This document shows positions 1 to 9,632 of a stretch of 64,000 bases of DNA, piece by piece. The notes below the pieces were generated by a model that saw only the letters and a list, made by a program, of their open reading frames with translations, was not told the origin of the DNA and made no database searches. Each line of letters starts with the position of its first letter. The stretch's first letter is position 1. The DNA is from Gimesia algae. GTDB taxonomy: Bacteria; Planctomycetota; Planctomycetia; Planctomycetales; Planctomycetaceae. The stretch is taken from the NCBI RefSeq assembly GCF_007746795.1, contig NZ_CP036343.1:1492531-1556530 (forward strand), written 5' to 3'. Position numbers and translations under genes: made by a program.

Positions 1-851
1 AGCTGACTCCCATTAATCCGTTTGAACAGATCAAACTGGAAACGGGTCCGATGCCAATCACAATGCGGATTATGGATATGCTGACGCCCATCGGCAAAGG
101 CCAGCGTGCACTGGTTGTGGCTCCGCCTCGAACCGGTAAAACAATGCTGCTGCAGGATATCGCAGAAGCGGTCAGTACCAATCATCCCGAAATCCGTCTG
201 ATGGTGCTCCTGATTGACGAGCGCCCTGAAGAAGTCACGGAAATGCAGCGTTCAATCAAAGGTGAAGTCATCTCATCTTCAATGGACCGCGATGTCGAAA
301 GCCACGTTCGCACGAGTCAACTGATTTTTGAACGCGGAAAGCGACTGGCCGAAGCAGGCGAAGACGCCTTTATTCTTCTGGACAGTATCACCCGGACCGC
401 TCGTGCATTTAACAAATGGGTGGGAAATACCGGACGTACCATGAGTGGTGGTCTGGATGTGAAAGCCATGGATATTCCCAAAAAGATGTTCGGAACTGCC
501 CGTCGCTTTGATGAGGGTGGATCCCTGACGGTACTGGGGACCGCATTGATCGATACGGGCAGCCGTATGGATGAAGTGATCTTTCAGGAGTTCAAAGGAA
601 CTGGCAACATGGAAATGGTTCTCAGCCGGGAACTGTCCGACCGCCGTATCTTTCCTTCGATTGACATTACACTCTCCGGAACCCGCCGTGAGGAAAAAAT
701 CCTGGCCCCCGATGTGCTGGAAGGCGTCACACTGCTCCGCCGCAGCCTGATTTCCCTGAACCCGGTCGAAGCCATGGAACAACTCAGTAGTACCCTCAAG
801 AAATTCCCGAGCAACAAAGAATTTCTGGAAAAGATCCGCGCCATCCTGTAG
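1..851 (+). CDS. rho: Transcription termination factor Rho (3' part, cut by window start)
   Basis: This is the C-terminal ATPase part of Rho, the hexameric RNA-dependent helicase that ends transcription. The frame is open from base 3, so the true start lies before the window; the ATG at 51 is internal. Visible are the leader PFEQIKLETGP, the Walker A loop APPRTGKT, the Walker B region FILLDSITR, the Q-loop region with MFGTARRF, and the R-loop segment around EFKGTGNME, in the order usual for Rho. The C-terminus is full length (ends KIRAIL). The N-terminal RNA-binding domain is outside the window, so any planctomycete-type N-terminal insertion cannot be judged. A dispersed repeat begins right after the stop codon. 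Confidence 0.97.
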   Translation, partial: LTPINPFEQIKLETGPMPITMRIMDMLTPIGKGQRALVVAPPRTGKTMLLQDIAEAVSTNHPEIRLMVLLIDERPEEVTEMQRSIKGEVISSSMDRDVESHVRTSQLIFERGKRLAEAGEDAFILLDSITRTARAFNKWVGNTGRTMSGGLDVKAMDIPKKMFGTARRFDEGGSLTVLGTALIDTGSRMDEVIFQEFKGTGNMEMVLSRELSDRRIFPSIDITLSGTRREEKILAPDVLEGVTLLRRSLISLNPVEAMEQLSSTLKKFPSNKEFLEKIRAIL

Positions 852-942
852 GCGCATCACATTTGATCATAGCGTCTCTCAATCTATTAGACTCGGTCCA
901 AATAGCTCTGAAGACGCTAAAGTAAAACTGGATACAGTCTAA
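852..942 (+). repeat. Dispersed ~90-bp element, copy 1
   Basis: This is the first of four related elements in the window. Arms TAGCGTCTC (870-878) and AAGACGCTA (911-919) form an inverted repeat around a 32-nt loop, with one arm mismatch in this copy. Shared outer blocks are GCGCATCAC at the left edge and GTAAAACTGGATACAGTCTA at the right. A promoter-like pair TTTGAT (862-867) / TATTAG (885-890) has 17-nt spacing. It begins one base after the rho stop codon and ends about 70 nt before the VTT-protein start. Confidence 0.85.
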
Positions 943-1014
943 GTCCGCTAGAGTCTGGACCGGCAAGACAGCGAATCACTTAACTGAGGGATTCTTTAGA
1001 ACAGGAAATCACTG

Positions 1015-1800
1015 GTGGACCGTGCCGATTCCGATTCGCAGTCACACATTAACGAATCCAGTCAATCGTTGCTTCCTCAGACTACAGCAAATTCCGGCCA
1101 GAAACAGACAGCGACTTACCTGCGCGTGATTCTTTTAATCGTCCTGGCAGGGATCATCGGTCTGGTCTATTTCCAGTATCGCGATGTCCTGACACTCGAA
1201 TACCTGGCAACCCGAGAACATCAATGGCAGGATTTTGCTGTACGACATCCCCTTGCGATTTACCTGATCGCGTTTCTGGTTTATACCGGAATCACGGGAC
1301 TCTCCCTCCCGGGTGCAGTCCCGCTGACCTTATCCTATGGCTGGTTTTTCGGTTTCTGGAAAGGCCTGCTGCTCGTCAGCTTTGCATCAACGGCTGGCGC
1401 AACCCTCGCATTTTTAACCAGCCGCTATCTGTTTCGCTCGGCTATTCAAAGTCGATACAGCGATCGTTTTGCCAGTTTCAATCGGCAGTTTGAAAAAGAG
1501 GGTGCCTTCTACCTCTTTACGCTGCGACTGGTCGTCGCGGTTCCGTTTTTTCTCCTCAATCTGTTAATGGGGCTCACGACCATTCGTGTCTGGACATTCT
1601 GGTGGGTCAGCCAGCTGGGAATGCTTGCCGGGACTGCCGTTTATGTCTACGCTGGCACGAGTGTTCCCACGTTGCAGGAACTCTCTCAACAGGGAGCCCG
1701 CGGAATTTTATCCCCACAGCTGATTATCGCCTTTATCCTGCTGGGAACCTTTCCTCTGCTCGTGAAGAAAATTGTAACACGTCTTCAATCACAGCCCTGA
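1015..1800 (+). CDS. VTT-domain (TVP38/TMEM64, DedA-like) membrane protein
   Basis: This 261-residue protein has a polar N-terminus, a first membrane helix at about residues 37-55, then a hydrophobic core (about 78-225) with the signature of the VTT/SNARE-associated family: a G-x-LSLPGAVPLTL stretch, a GATLAFLTSRYLFR segment and a conserved VPFFLLNLLMGL region, and a last helix near the C-terminus. Family members act in the inner membrane and several relatives scramble or transport lipid carriers; the substrate here is unknown. The start is GTG with AGGAAA about 8 nt upstream. The next gene, a MerA-like flavoprotein, begins 31 nt downstream on the same strand, so the two are probably co-transcribed; this gene pair recurs in bacteria, including as fusions. 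Confidence 0.88.
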   Translation: MDRADSDSQSHINESSQSLLPQTTANSGQKQTATYLRVILLIVLAGIIGLVYFQYRDVLTLEYLATREHQWQDFAVRHPLAIYLIAFLVYTGITGLSLPGAVPLTLSYGWFFGFWKGLLLVSFASTAGATLAFLTSRYLFRSAIQSRYSDRFASFNRQFEKEGAFYLFTLRLVVAVPFFLLNLLMGLTTIRVWTFWWVSQLGMLAGTAVYVYAGTSVPTLQELSQQGARGILSPQLIIAFILLGTFPLLVKKIVTRLQSQP

Positions 1801-1831
1801 GCAGACACAAATACAATCGTAAGAGATCAAC

Positions 1832-3355
1832 ATGACCAAACCGCTTCAGATTGATCCCCCCGATGAATTTAATCGACTGCTGGTGAATCAGGTCCACCCG
1901 CCAGACTGGATCAATCCTCAACCGGACGGCAGATATAATCTGGTAGTCATCGGCGCGGGCACCGCAGGTCTAGTCACCGCAGCCGGTGCGGCAGGGCTCG
2001 GAGCAAAAGTCGCGTTGATAGAACGACATCTGATGGGAGGCGACTGCCTCAATACAGGCTGTGTTCCTTCTAAAGCGATCATACGATCTTCACGAGCAAT
2101 GCATACTGTCACGAAATCAAACGAACTGGGCATCCAGGTCGATCCTGATTCAGTGGCAGTCAACTTTCCACAGGTGATGAAACGCATGCGTAAATTGCGG
2201 GCCGACATCAGTCAACATGATTCCGCGCAACGTTTCAAAGACCTGGGAGTTGATGTTTTTATCGGCGATGCAAGCTTCCTCAACCAGTCAACAATTCAGG
2301 TGGATCAATACCAGCTCAATTTCAAAAAAGCGGTCATTGCCACAGGTGCCCGGGCTGCTATCCCTGAAATCAAAGGTCTCAAAGAATCTGGCTTCCTCAC
2401 CAATGAAACTATTTTTTCATTAACAGAACTGCCTCACAGGTTGGCCGTTGTGGGGGCAGGGCCCATCGGTTGTGAATTAGCTCAAACATTCGCCCGCTTC
2501 GGTTCGGAAGTCACTCTGGTTCAATCTCAACCGCAGATTCTCCCCAGAGAAGACCGTGATGCTGCTCGAATTATTCAGAGTCAACTGGAACAGGATGGCG
2601 TCAAAATTCTTCTCAACACATCGACCACTCAGGTCTCTCTTACCGAAGCAGGCAAGAAAATTCAGGTCGACACTCAAGGAACACTGACCGAATTCAACGT
2701 TGATGAAATCCTCGTCTCCACCGGTCGTGCTCCCAATGTGAATGGCTTAAACCTGGATCAGGCGGGCGTGAAATATAATGAACGCGATGGCGTTGCCGTC
2801 AATGATTACCTGCAGACCACGAACCCTGCCATTTATGCAGCCGGCGATATCTGTTCGCGCTATCAGTTTACACATACCGCCGATTTCCAGGCCCGGATTG
2901 TGATTGGAAATGCCTTGTTTAAAGGCCGAAGTAAAGCTAGTCAGTTGCTGATTCCCTGGTGTACGTACACGGATCCCGAAATTGCACACGTCGGGCTGTA
3001 TGAACATGACTCGGCCGCAAAGAATATCCACATACAAACCTTCATCCAGGAATTAAAAGACGTTGATCGTGCCATTCTGGATGCTGAAACAAATGGTTTT
3101 GTAAAAATTCATGTAAAACAGGGAACCGATAAAATATTGGGGGCCACCATTGTCGCCAGCCATGCGGGTGACTTGATTTCAGAAATCTCGGTCGCCATGA
3201 AGTCCGGCATGGGATTAAAGCAACTGGCCAGTGTAATTCACCCCTATCCTACCCAGGCAGATGCCATCCGAAAAATCGGCGACCAGTATAATCGCACGCG
3301 ACTCAGTCCATTGATTAAAAGTATTTTCAATAAATGGCTCTCCTGGAGTCGATGA
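1832..3355 (+). CDS. MerA-like pyridine nucleotide-disulfide oxidoreductase
   Basis: This 507-residue flavoprotein belongs to the dihydrolipoamide dehydrogenase / mercuric reductase family. It shows an FAD-binding VIGAGTAG (about 39-46), the redox-active disulfide C72-LNTG-C77, a second NAD(P)-binding VVGAGPIGCE (about 207), an ATG-type motif (ATGARAAIP), the AAGDI FAD contact, and an IHPYPTQADAIRK segment where the family has its His-Pro catalytic pair. An N-terminal extension of about 35 residues precedes the flavin domain. It lacks the N-terminal HMA domain and C-terminal vicinal cysteines of true MerA, so mercury reduction is unlikely. Its partner is the VTT membrane protein just upstream. 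The electron acceptor is unknown. Confidence 0.9.
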   Translation: MTKPLQIDPPDEFNRLLVNQVHPPDWINPQPDGRYNLVVIGAGTAGLVTAAGAAGLGAKVALIERHLMGGDCLNTGCVPSKAIIRSSRAMHTVTKSNELGIQVDPDSVAVNFPQVMKRMRKLRADISQHDSAQRFKDLGVDVFIGDASFLNQSTIQVDQYQLNFKKAVIATGARAAIPEIKGLKESGFLTNETIFSLTELPHRLAVVGAGPIGCELAQTFARFGSEVTLVQSQPQILPREDRDAARIIQSQLEQDGVKILLNTSTTQVSLTEAGKKIQVDTQGTLTEFNVDEILVSTGRAPNVNGLNLDQAGVKYNERDGVAVNDYLQTTNPAIYAAGDICSRYQFTHTADFQARIVIGNALFKGRSKASQLLIPWCTYTDPEIAHVGLYEHDSAAKNIHIQTFIQELKDVDRAILDAETNGFVKIHVKQGTDKILGATIVASHAGDLISEISVAMKSGMGLKQLASVIHPYPTQADAIRKIGDQYNRTRLSPLIKSIFNKWLSWSR

Positions 3356-3529
3356 CCTGAATGGATGGAGCGCTACATGAACTGCCGATTTTCACTTTGG
3401 ATGGGGCAGGAACGCTTGCATTCCAGCCTCACAATGCTTCAGATAATCTAAAGACTGTTCAGACACAGCGAACCGGAGAACAACAATATTCACCAGTGAA
3501 AATATCTATTTAAGAACTGCCTGAATCCA

Positions 3530-5026
3530 ATGACGACCGACTATCAGAATTACTTCGGCGATTTGCACAATCACAACCACGTAGGTTATGCACTGGGATC
3601 ACTCGATCGCTCTTTCGAAATCGCACGGAATCATCTCGATTTCTATGCTTTTACGCCGCATTCCTACTGGCCCGATATCGTCGATTACGATGGCAAAATT
3701 ACCCAAAAATGGAAAAACGGATTTCATATCGCCCGCGCCCGCTGGCCGGAAGTCGTTCAACTGGCCAAGGACTTTGATTCACCAGGCGAGTTTGTCACAA
3801 TCCTCGGGTATGAACGACACGGCACCGCAGAAGGGGACTACCACATTCTGTTTCCGGATTTGCAGGGGGACTACGAACTGATCGAAGACCTCGCCGAACT
3901 TCAGACGTTCGCCAGGCAGCGAGGCTGTCTGATGATTCCCCATCACCCAGCCAATCGCCTGGGACATCGTGGATTTGATCCCACGAAACTGGCAGCAGAT
4001 GTTTCACCGGTCCTGGAAATTCATTCCGAATGGGGTTGCGCCGAACATGACCGGGCCCCCTTTCCCTATAAAAGACACACGGAAGGGGGACGCTGGACCA
4101 AACACACGCTTCAGTATTATCTGAATCAGGGTTATCGACTGGGCGTGGTCGCCAGCACGGACGATCATCTGGGACACCCGGGAGGGTACCGCGAGGGGCT
4201 CGCTGCCATCAAAGCACCAGAACTGACACGCGATGCGTTATTCGATAGTCTTCGAAATCGACGCACCTATGCGGTCTCCGGTGATCGCATCGAACTCGAC
4301 TTTTTTCTTAATGACCAGATGATGGGACAGGAACTCCCTTTTACCGATGAACGGGAACTGAAAGTGAAAGTGCAGGGCTGGGATGAAATTGACCGCGTGG
4401 AAGTTCTGAAAAACGGACGCGTGATTCATCGTGATTTCCCCGTTGATAAATCGAATGGAGCCAATCCCTGGGACCAACCTGTTGTCCTGCGTTTCGAATA
4501 TGGCTGGGGCCCCTGGCCAGCTTTAGGCTGGGGGGGCACGGCTGACTGGAACTTCAATATCGATGTCGAGGGGGGCGAGATCCAGCAGATTCAGACCTGT
4601 TTCACCACAGGACCGCTGGATGAATTCCGCCGTGATCGCATTCTGGAACAGACACCCCACCAACTCAAGGTCCAATCGTTCACTGCTCTCAAACAACAGG
4701 TCGATGACTGGTCCCAGAAAGCCATCGTTATGCGAATTCAGGGAAATGTGGATACTCGGATTTCTATTTCCTGTCAACAGCCCGGTGAATGCCAGCTGAC
4801 GCAGAAGTTTTCAGATCTGGCGGTCAGTAATGAAATGCTGTTTACCCGACCATTTCCCTGGGAATCGGCGATGCTGCATCGGATTGTCTTCCATAATCAG
4901 TGGAATACGGAATTCAAGTTCGCTAACCAGGGTAATGGCAAGCAGGATGACTGGTACTATGTCCGTGTGATCCAATCGAATGGCGAGATGGCCTGGTCCA
5001 GCCCGATTTGGGTCAATCAGAAATGA
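3530..5026 (+). CDS. PHP/DUF3604-like metal-dependent hydrolase-type protein
   Basis: The 498-residue product has no signal peptide. It opens with FGDLHNHNHVGY (about 9-20), a PHP-type metal-binding motif, followed by HPANRLG and STDDHLGHPG, which are the further His/Asp ligand positions expected of a PHP-like fold. The second half (after about residue 250) is beta-rich and resembles the accessory domain of DUF3604 proteins. The family is predicted to be metal-dependent phosphoesterase- or amidohydrolase-like; no substrate can be read from the sequence. It stands alone between the flavoprotein and glcD, with about 175 nt on each side. Confidence 0.75.
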   Translation: MTTDYQNYFGDLHNHNHVGYALGSLDRSFEIARNHLDFYAFTPHSYWPDIVDYDGKITQKWKNGFHIARARWPEVVQLAKDFDSPGEFVTILGYERHGTAEGDYHILFPDLQGDYELIEDLAELQTFARQRGCLMIPHHPANRLGHRGFDPTKLAADVSPVLEIHSEWGCAEHDRAPFPYKRHTEGGRWTKHTLQYYLNQGYRLGVVASTDDHLGHPGGYREGLAAIKAPELTRDALFDSLRNRRTYAVSGDRIELDFFLNDQMMGQELPFTDERELKVKVQGWDEIDRVEVLKNGRVIHRDFPVDKSNGANPWDQPVVLRFEYGWGPWPALGWGGTADWNFNIDVEGGEIQQIQTCFTTGPLDEFRRDRILEQTPHQLKVQSFTALKQQVDDWSQKAIVMRIQGNVDTRISISCQQPGECQLTQKFSDLAVSNEMLFTRPFPWESAMLHRIVFHNQWNTEFKFANQGNGKQDDWYYVRVIQSNGEMAWSSPIWVNQK

Positions 5027-5201
5027 CTTTTTCTGCAGAATCGACCGAATTCGTTTTTTCTGCCCCGAATACAGCATTTAAACCACTCGAATTGAATGAA
5101 GCAGCAATCAGAGAATTGATTCCTGAACTGACTTTGATTTAAAATACAGCCTTTGAATCACCACTATTCCCTTTCAACCTTATTGAAAGCTACCCCCGAC
5201 A

Positions 5202-6710
5202 ATGGTTGACGACACCAGCCAGACCATCAACCTGTCAGCTCCTGTTTTAGAGAAGCTGGAGGCAGGAAGCCGACCTTTCTCAATTCTGATTCAAAAATTA
5301 ACCGGAATCGTGGGAAAAACCGACATTCTGTATAATGCCGATGAACTACTCGTTTACGAATGTGACGGGTACATCGTGGACAAATCCGTTCCGGATATTG
5401 TCATTTTCCCCACCTCAACCGCACAGGTCTCTGAGATCGTCAAGCTTTGTAACGAATTCAATGTTCCGTTCCTGGCCCGCGGTGCCGGAACCAGTCTCTC
5501 CGGAGGTTGCCTGCCTATTGGTGGTGGGGTCATGATTGTGCTGACCCGTATGAAACAGATTCTGGAACTGAACCTCAGAGATCGGTATGCGATCGTGGAG
5601 CCAGGCATGGTCAACCTGCATCTGACGAATGCCCTGAAAGGGACCGGTTACCATTATGCTCCTGATCCTTCCAGCCAGGGTGCATGTACGATTGGCGGAA
5701 ATATTGCCACTAATTCCGGAGGCCCTCATACCTTAAAGTACGGTGTCACCACCAACCATGTACTGGGGCTGGAAGCCGTCTTGCCTGATGGATCTGTTAT
5801 CGAACTCGGTGGTCCTACCGCAGAAGTACCCGGTTATGATCTGCATGGTGTGTATGTCGGCAACGAAGGTACCTTCGGCATCTGTACCAAAGCGATTGTC
5901 CGACTGACACGCGACCCGGAAGCTCATCGCACGATGCTGGCTGTCTTTCAGACGATCGGAGATGCCACCCGGGCGATCTCCGAAATGATCGCAGAAGGGA
6001 TTATTCCCTCCGCCTTGGAAATGATGGACCACGGCATTATCCAGGCAGTGGAAGAAGCGTTCCACTTCGGTTTCCCCCTGGATGCGGGCGCGGTATTACT
6101 GATTGAAGTTGATGGTCTCGAAGTGGCATTGGATGCGGAAGTCTCGAAAATCCTGGAAATTTGCAATAAGAATAATGTCCGCGAAATTCAGCGTGCTGAC
6201 ACTCCGGAAGAACGCATGCTGATCTGGAAAAGTCGTAAACAGGCCTTCGGCGCCATCGGGCGACTCAGCCCGAGTTACTGTACCCAGGATGGTGTCGTCC
6301 CCCGGACACGACTCCCGGAAATTCTGGAATTTATAGAACAGACCAGCAAAAAATATGGTTTAAGAATCGTGAATGTCTTTCATGCTGGCGATGGTAACGT
6401 GCATCCGATCCTGCTGTTTGATGAACGCGATCAGGGACAGATTCAACTGGTCCTCGAAGCCAGCGAGGAAATTCTGGAAAAGTGCCTTGAACTGGGTGGC
6501 AGTGTCACCGGCGAACATGGGATTGGTGTGGAAAAAATCAATTTCATGAGCCGCATTTTCAATGAGACCGATCTCGCCATGATGGAACGAGTTCGAAATA
6601 TTTTTAACCCGCGCCAGATCTGCAGTCGAGATAAGGTTCTGCCTCCACACGCTTCAGATAATTCACCCAAGGTTTCCCAGACTCATCCGGCGAGACGCGC
6701 ACCACACTGA
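5202..6710 (+). CDS. glcD: Glycolate oxidase subunit GlcD (FAD-linked oxidase)
   Basis: This 502-residue subunit oxidises glycolate (or a related 2-hydroxy acid) to glyoxylate using FAD. It has the VAO/PCMH-type FAD domain at about 45-225, with PFLARGAGTSLSGGC and the GGNIATNSGGPHTLKYG loop, then the FAD-linked oxidase C-terminal domain with FHAGDGNVHP and the GSVTGEHGIGVEK signature. Length and order match GlcD. It heads a run of glcD-glcE-glcF on one strand with gaps of 72 and 56 nt, as expected for the membrane-associated three-subunit glycolate dehydrogenase. D-lactate dehydrogenase activity cannot be excluded, because the family overlaps, but the GlcE and GlcF partners favour glycolate. 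Confidence 0.93.
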   Translation: MVDDTSQTINLSAPVLEKLEAGSRPFSILIQKLTGIVGKTDILYNADELLVYECDGYIVDKSVPDIVIFPTSTAQVSEIVKLCNEFNVPFLARGAGTSLSGGCLPIGGGVMIVLTRMKQILELNLRDRYAIVEPGMVNLHLTNALKGTGYHYAPDPSSQGACTIGGNIATNSGGPHTLKYGVTTNHVLGLEAVLPDGSVIELGGPTAEVPGYDLHGVYVGNEGTFGICTKAIVRLTRDPEAHRTMLAVFQTIGDATRAISEMIAEGIIPSALEMMDHGIIQAVEEAFHFGFPLDAGAVLLIEVDGLEVALDAEVSKILEICNKNNVREIQRADTPEERMLIWKSRKQAFGAIGRLSPSYCTQDGVVPRTRLPEILEFIEQTSKKYGLRIVNVFHAGDGNVHPILLFDERDQGQIQLVLEASEEILEKCLELGGSVTGEHGIGVEKINFMSRIFNETDLAMMERVRNIFNPRQICSRDKVLPPHASDNSPKVSQTHPARRAPH

Positions 6711-6782
6711 TGCAGTCATATCCCGATCACGTGACTCATCTGCAATCCATCTTAATTCAATAAGGCTCCTGAAAGTAGAACT

Positions 6783-8033
6783 ATGTCTCCGCTCCAATCC
6801 GGCTCGCAGGAAGAATTTGTTCCCGCTTCTCAAACAGAATTAAGCCGTTTCATCGCAGAAAATGCAGCAGGAAACCACAGGCAGCTGTTTCCTGTCGGAG
6901 GACGAACTTCGCTGGCTGTCTGCTGTCCCACCAGCCAGACTGGTATTCAGCTCTGTACCTCACAACTTAACCGGGTGGTCGATTACCCTGTACGCGACCT
7001 CACCATTACTGTCGAAGCTGGCATGCGCATTGATGAACTGAATAAAATGATTTCAGCGGAAGGTCAGCGACTTCCCATCGATATCCCACAGTCTAACCGA
7101 GCGACAATTGGCGGAGTGATTGCTACAAATACCAGTGGTCCGAAACGGTTTTCCTATGGAACAATTCGTGATTATGTCATTGGAATTTCTGCGATTGACG
7201 GTCAGGGAAACCTGTTCAAATCGGGAGGACGTGTAGTAAAAAACGTCGCTGGCTACGATCTGGGAAAGATGCTGGTAGGCTCACTGGGGACACTGGCAGT
7301 CATCAGCCAGGTGTCGCTCAACCTGAGACCCAAACCACAAACAATATCCATGGTCTGGTTTCAGTTTGATTCCTGTCAGACTGTAGATCAGGCACTGGAA
7401 GCAATTGTGACATCAGGTACACGTCCGATCGCTGTGGAATATTGTAATGCCAAAGCAGCCAGTCAAATTGCGGCGGAAGCCCGCCTGGAACTACCCGCGG
7501 ATCAGCATATTTTATGTATCTGTTATGAAGGACCTGAAAATGAAGTCCACTGGCAGGCTAATCATATCGTCTCTGAATGGAATCAGTACTCCCCCCTCAG
7601 TGTTCAGACAGTAGTGACGGAAGAGGCCACACGGCTATATAACGCATTCACCGAATACCAGACATCGTCTGATGATCCAGTGACTCTCAAAGCGATTCTA
7701 CTACCATCGCAGATGATGAAGTTTATTGAAATGGCTACACGACTGAATATTGCGGTACAGGCGCATGCTGCAGATGGAATTGTCTTCGGACATTTACCGG
7801 ATTCTGCCAGTTCGCTGGATGACGTCCAGCAGATATTGAACCAGCTGAAAAAAACAATTGATCCGAAAACAGGTTATTTGAACATTTACCAGTGTGAGTC
7901 AGAATGGTCTCACTCACTGCCTCTGTTCTGTTCGCCTCCCGCAGGCTGGAATCTGATGCAACAATTTAAAAACGCATTAGATCCTGAGCATGTCCTGAAT
8001 TCGCAACGGTTTAATGAACTGGTTGAAATTTAG
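6783..8033 (+). CDS. glcE: Glycolate oxidase FAD-binding subunit GlcE
   Basis: A 416-residue FAD-binding type 4 protein, the second flavin subunit of glycolate dehydrogenase. The visible PCMH features are a VGGRTSL loop near residue 38, DLTITVEAGM, the ATIGGVIATNTSGPKRFSYG segment and KSGGRVVKNVAGYDLGK, which is typical of GlcE. It is shorter than GlcD and its C-terminal domain is reduced, as in other GlcE proteins. Upstream TAAGGCTCCTGAAAG gives only a loose ribosome binding site. It sits between glcD and glcF and is probably co-transcribed with both. Confidence 0.92.
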   Translation: MSPLQSGSQEEFVPASQTELSRFIAENAAGNHRQLFPVGGRTSLAVCCPTSQTGIQLCTSQLNRVVDYPVRDLTITVEAGMRIDELNKMISAEGQRLPIDIPQSNRATIGGVIATNTSGPKRFSYGTIRDYVIGISAIDGQGNLFKSGGRVVKNVAGYDLGKMLVGSLGTLAVISQVSLNLRPKPQTISMVWFQFDSCQTVDQALEAIVTSGTRPIAVEYCNAKAASQIAAEARLELPADQHILCICYEGPENEVHWQANHIVSEWNQYSPLSVQTVVTEEATRLYNAFTEYQTSSDDPVTLKAILLPSQMMKFIEMATRLNIAVQAHAADGIVFGHLPDSASSLDDVQQILNQLKKTIDPKTGYLNIYQCESEWSHSLPLFCSPPAGWNLMQQFKNALDPEHVLNSQRFNELVEI

Positions 8034-8089
8034 AATTGAATAATACGTAATCTCCTTTGACTATTAGCATCTCGCATACGAGTTAACAT

Positions 8090-9451
8090 ATGAAACCTGG
8101 AAGTTCTTTCTCTCAACCCGTCGACGCCACTCAAGATCCGACAGAAATTCCCGGTTCTGAAATCCCTTACGAGAAATTTCTAGACTGTATTCACTGTGGT
8201 TTGTGTACCGCAGCCTGTCCTACCTACCTGGAAACGGGGAATGAAAACGACAGTCCGCGTGGCCGTATCTATCTGATGCGGGCCGTAGTGGACCAGCGGG
8301 TTGAACTGTCTGACGCTGTGCGTGGTCACCTTGATCTCTGCCTGGACTGTCGTAGTTGTGAAACTGCCTGTCCTTCAGGAGTACAATATGGTCGCTTGAT
8401 TGAACCATTTCGTGTCGATATTCAGAAAATGGATGCCCGACAGGGTAAAGGCGCTCAACAGGACTGGTTTCATCGCTGGATTCTCTACCGTCTGTTTCCT
8501 TATCCCAGTCGCATTCGAAAAGCATTACTTCCAGCGCGGGTTATGCAGACTTTGCGAATCGACAAGTTAATGAATGCGTTAAAACTGACCAGCCTGCTGC
8601 CGGATAAACTGAAACGCATGAATGATCTGTTGCCACGTCTTAAGCCAGCCGAACCGGACCTGCCTGAAGTTATGCCGGCCCAGGGAACTCAGCGTGCGCG
8701 GGTCGCATTTTTCACAGGCTGTGTCTCGGAAGCGATGTACAGCCATGTGAATCGAGCCACGATTCGCGTCCTGCAAGCCAACGGCTGCGAAGTTCTGATT
8801 CCCAAAACTCAGGCCTGCTGCGGAGCAATTCACTATCACAGTGGTGCCGATCAGGCCGCTTTGGAGTTCGCGTTACAAAACCTCACTGCATTTGAACTGG
8901 ATGATATTGATGCCATTATTGTCAACGTCGCCGGCTGTGGTGCCATGTTAAAAGATTACGGCCATATCGCAGAAGAAATCGAGGGAGTTTCTGAAGAACA
9001 GAGAGAACAGTTGAAACAACTGGCATCAAAATTCAAGGATGTCTCCGAATTTCTGTTTGAACTGGGCCCGATTGCCCCCCAGGGAGAAATCCCCTTTCGC
9101 GCGACTTACCACGATGCCTGCCATCTGGTTCATGCCCAGGAAGTTCAAAATCAGCCTCGCAAACTGCTGGAACTGATACCCGGGCTCAATCTGATTCCCC
9201 TTCAGGAATCAACAATCTGCTGTGGCGCAGCAGGCAGCTACAACCTGACACAGCCGGAAATGGCAGACCAACTTGGCAAACGCAAGCTGAACAACATCTT
9301 GGAAACGGGAGCAGAAATTGTCATTAGCGGTAATGTCGGCTGCACACTGCAGATCGATTCCAAACTCCGTCAGTCTCATCAACCACTCTGGGTCGCGCAT
9401 CCCATGGAACTGCTGGATCTCAGCTATCGCGGGCAGAAACCGGCGTTATAG
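8090..9451 (+). CDS. glcF: Glycolate oxidase iron-sulfur subunit GlcF
   Basis: This 453-residue electron-transfer subunit passes electrons from the flavin subunits to the quinone pool. Two 4Fe-4S clusters are predicted from C33-C36-C39-C43 and C84-C87-C90-C94. Two CCG domains follow, with TQACCGAIHYHSG and STICCGAAGSYN, as in heterodisulfide-reductase-type subunits. It closes the glcDEF operon. The stop codon is followed directly by copy 2 of the dispersed repeat, and the next gene is a HAD phosphatase that may supply glycolate. Confidence 0.94.
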   Translation: MKPGSSFSQPVDATQDPTEIPGSEIPYEKFLDCIHCGLCTAACPTYLETGNENDSPRGRIYLMRAVVDQRVELSDAVRGHLDLCLDCRSCETACPSGVQYGRLIEPFRVDIQKMDARQGKGAQQDWFHRWILYRLFPYPSRIRKALLPARVMQTLRIDKLMNALKLTSLLPDKLKRMNDLLPRLKPAEPDLPEVMPAQGTQRARVAFFTGCVSEAMYSHVNRATIRVLQANGCEVLIPKTQACCGAIHYHSGADQAALEFALQNLTAFELDDIDAIIVNVAGCGAMLKDYGHIAEEIEGVSEEQREQLKQLASKFKDVSEFLFELGPIAPQGEIPFRATYHDACHLVHAQEVQNQPRKLLELIPGLNLIPLQESTICCGAAGSYNLTQPEMADQLGKRKLNNILETGAEIVISGNVGCTLQIDSKLRQSHQPLWVAHPMELLDLSYRGQKPAL

Positions 9452-9452
9452 A

Positions 9453-9543
9453 ACGCATCAGATTTAACCATAGCGTCTATCAATCAATTATACTCGGTCC
9501 TGATCACCTTGGAGACGCTATAGTAAAACGGAGCACAGTCTGA
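9453..9543 (+). repeat. Dispersed ~90-bp element, copy 2
   Basis: Arms TAGCGTCTA (9471-9479) and GAGACGCTA (9512-9520) flank a 32-nt loop. Flanks match copy 1 (CGCATCA at left, AGTAAAACGGAGCACAGTCT at right). TTTAAC (9463-9468) and AATTAT (9486-9491) have 17-nt spacing. It starts 2 nt after the glcF stop codon and lies about 90 nt before the next gene, in the same orientation as copy 1. Confidence 0.85.
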
Positions 9544-9632
9544 GCCGTTCGATTGATCCCACTGCGAAGAACGACTAATCTACACCTCAGAGTCGCTTAA
9601 CCAGTTACAGTTTTACGATAAAGAGTTTACAC

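Noticed and set aside
279..860. 193-codon minus-strand frame opposite rho
   Set aside because: It is the shadow of the rho coding frame and has no ribosome binding site or protein-like composition.
1832..3355. True mercuric reductase
   Set aside because: The C-terminal vicinal cysteine pair, the HMA domain and neighbouring mer genes are absent.
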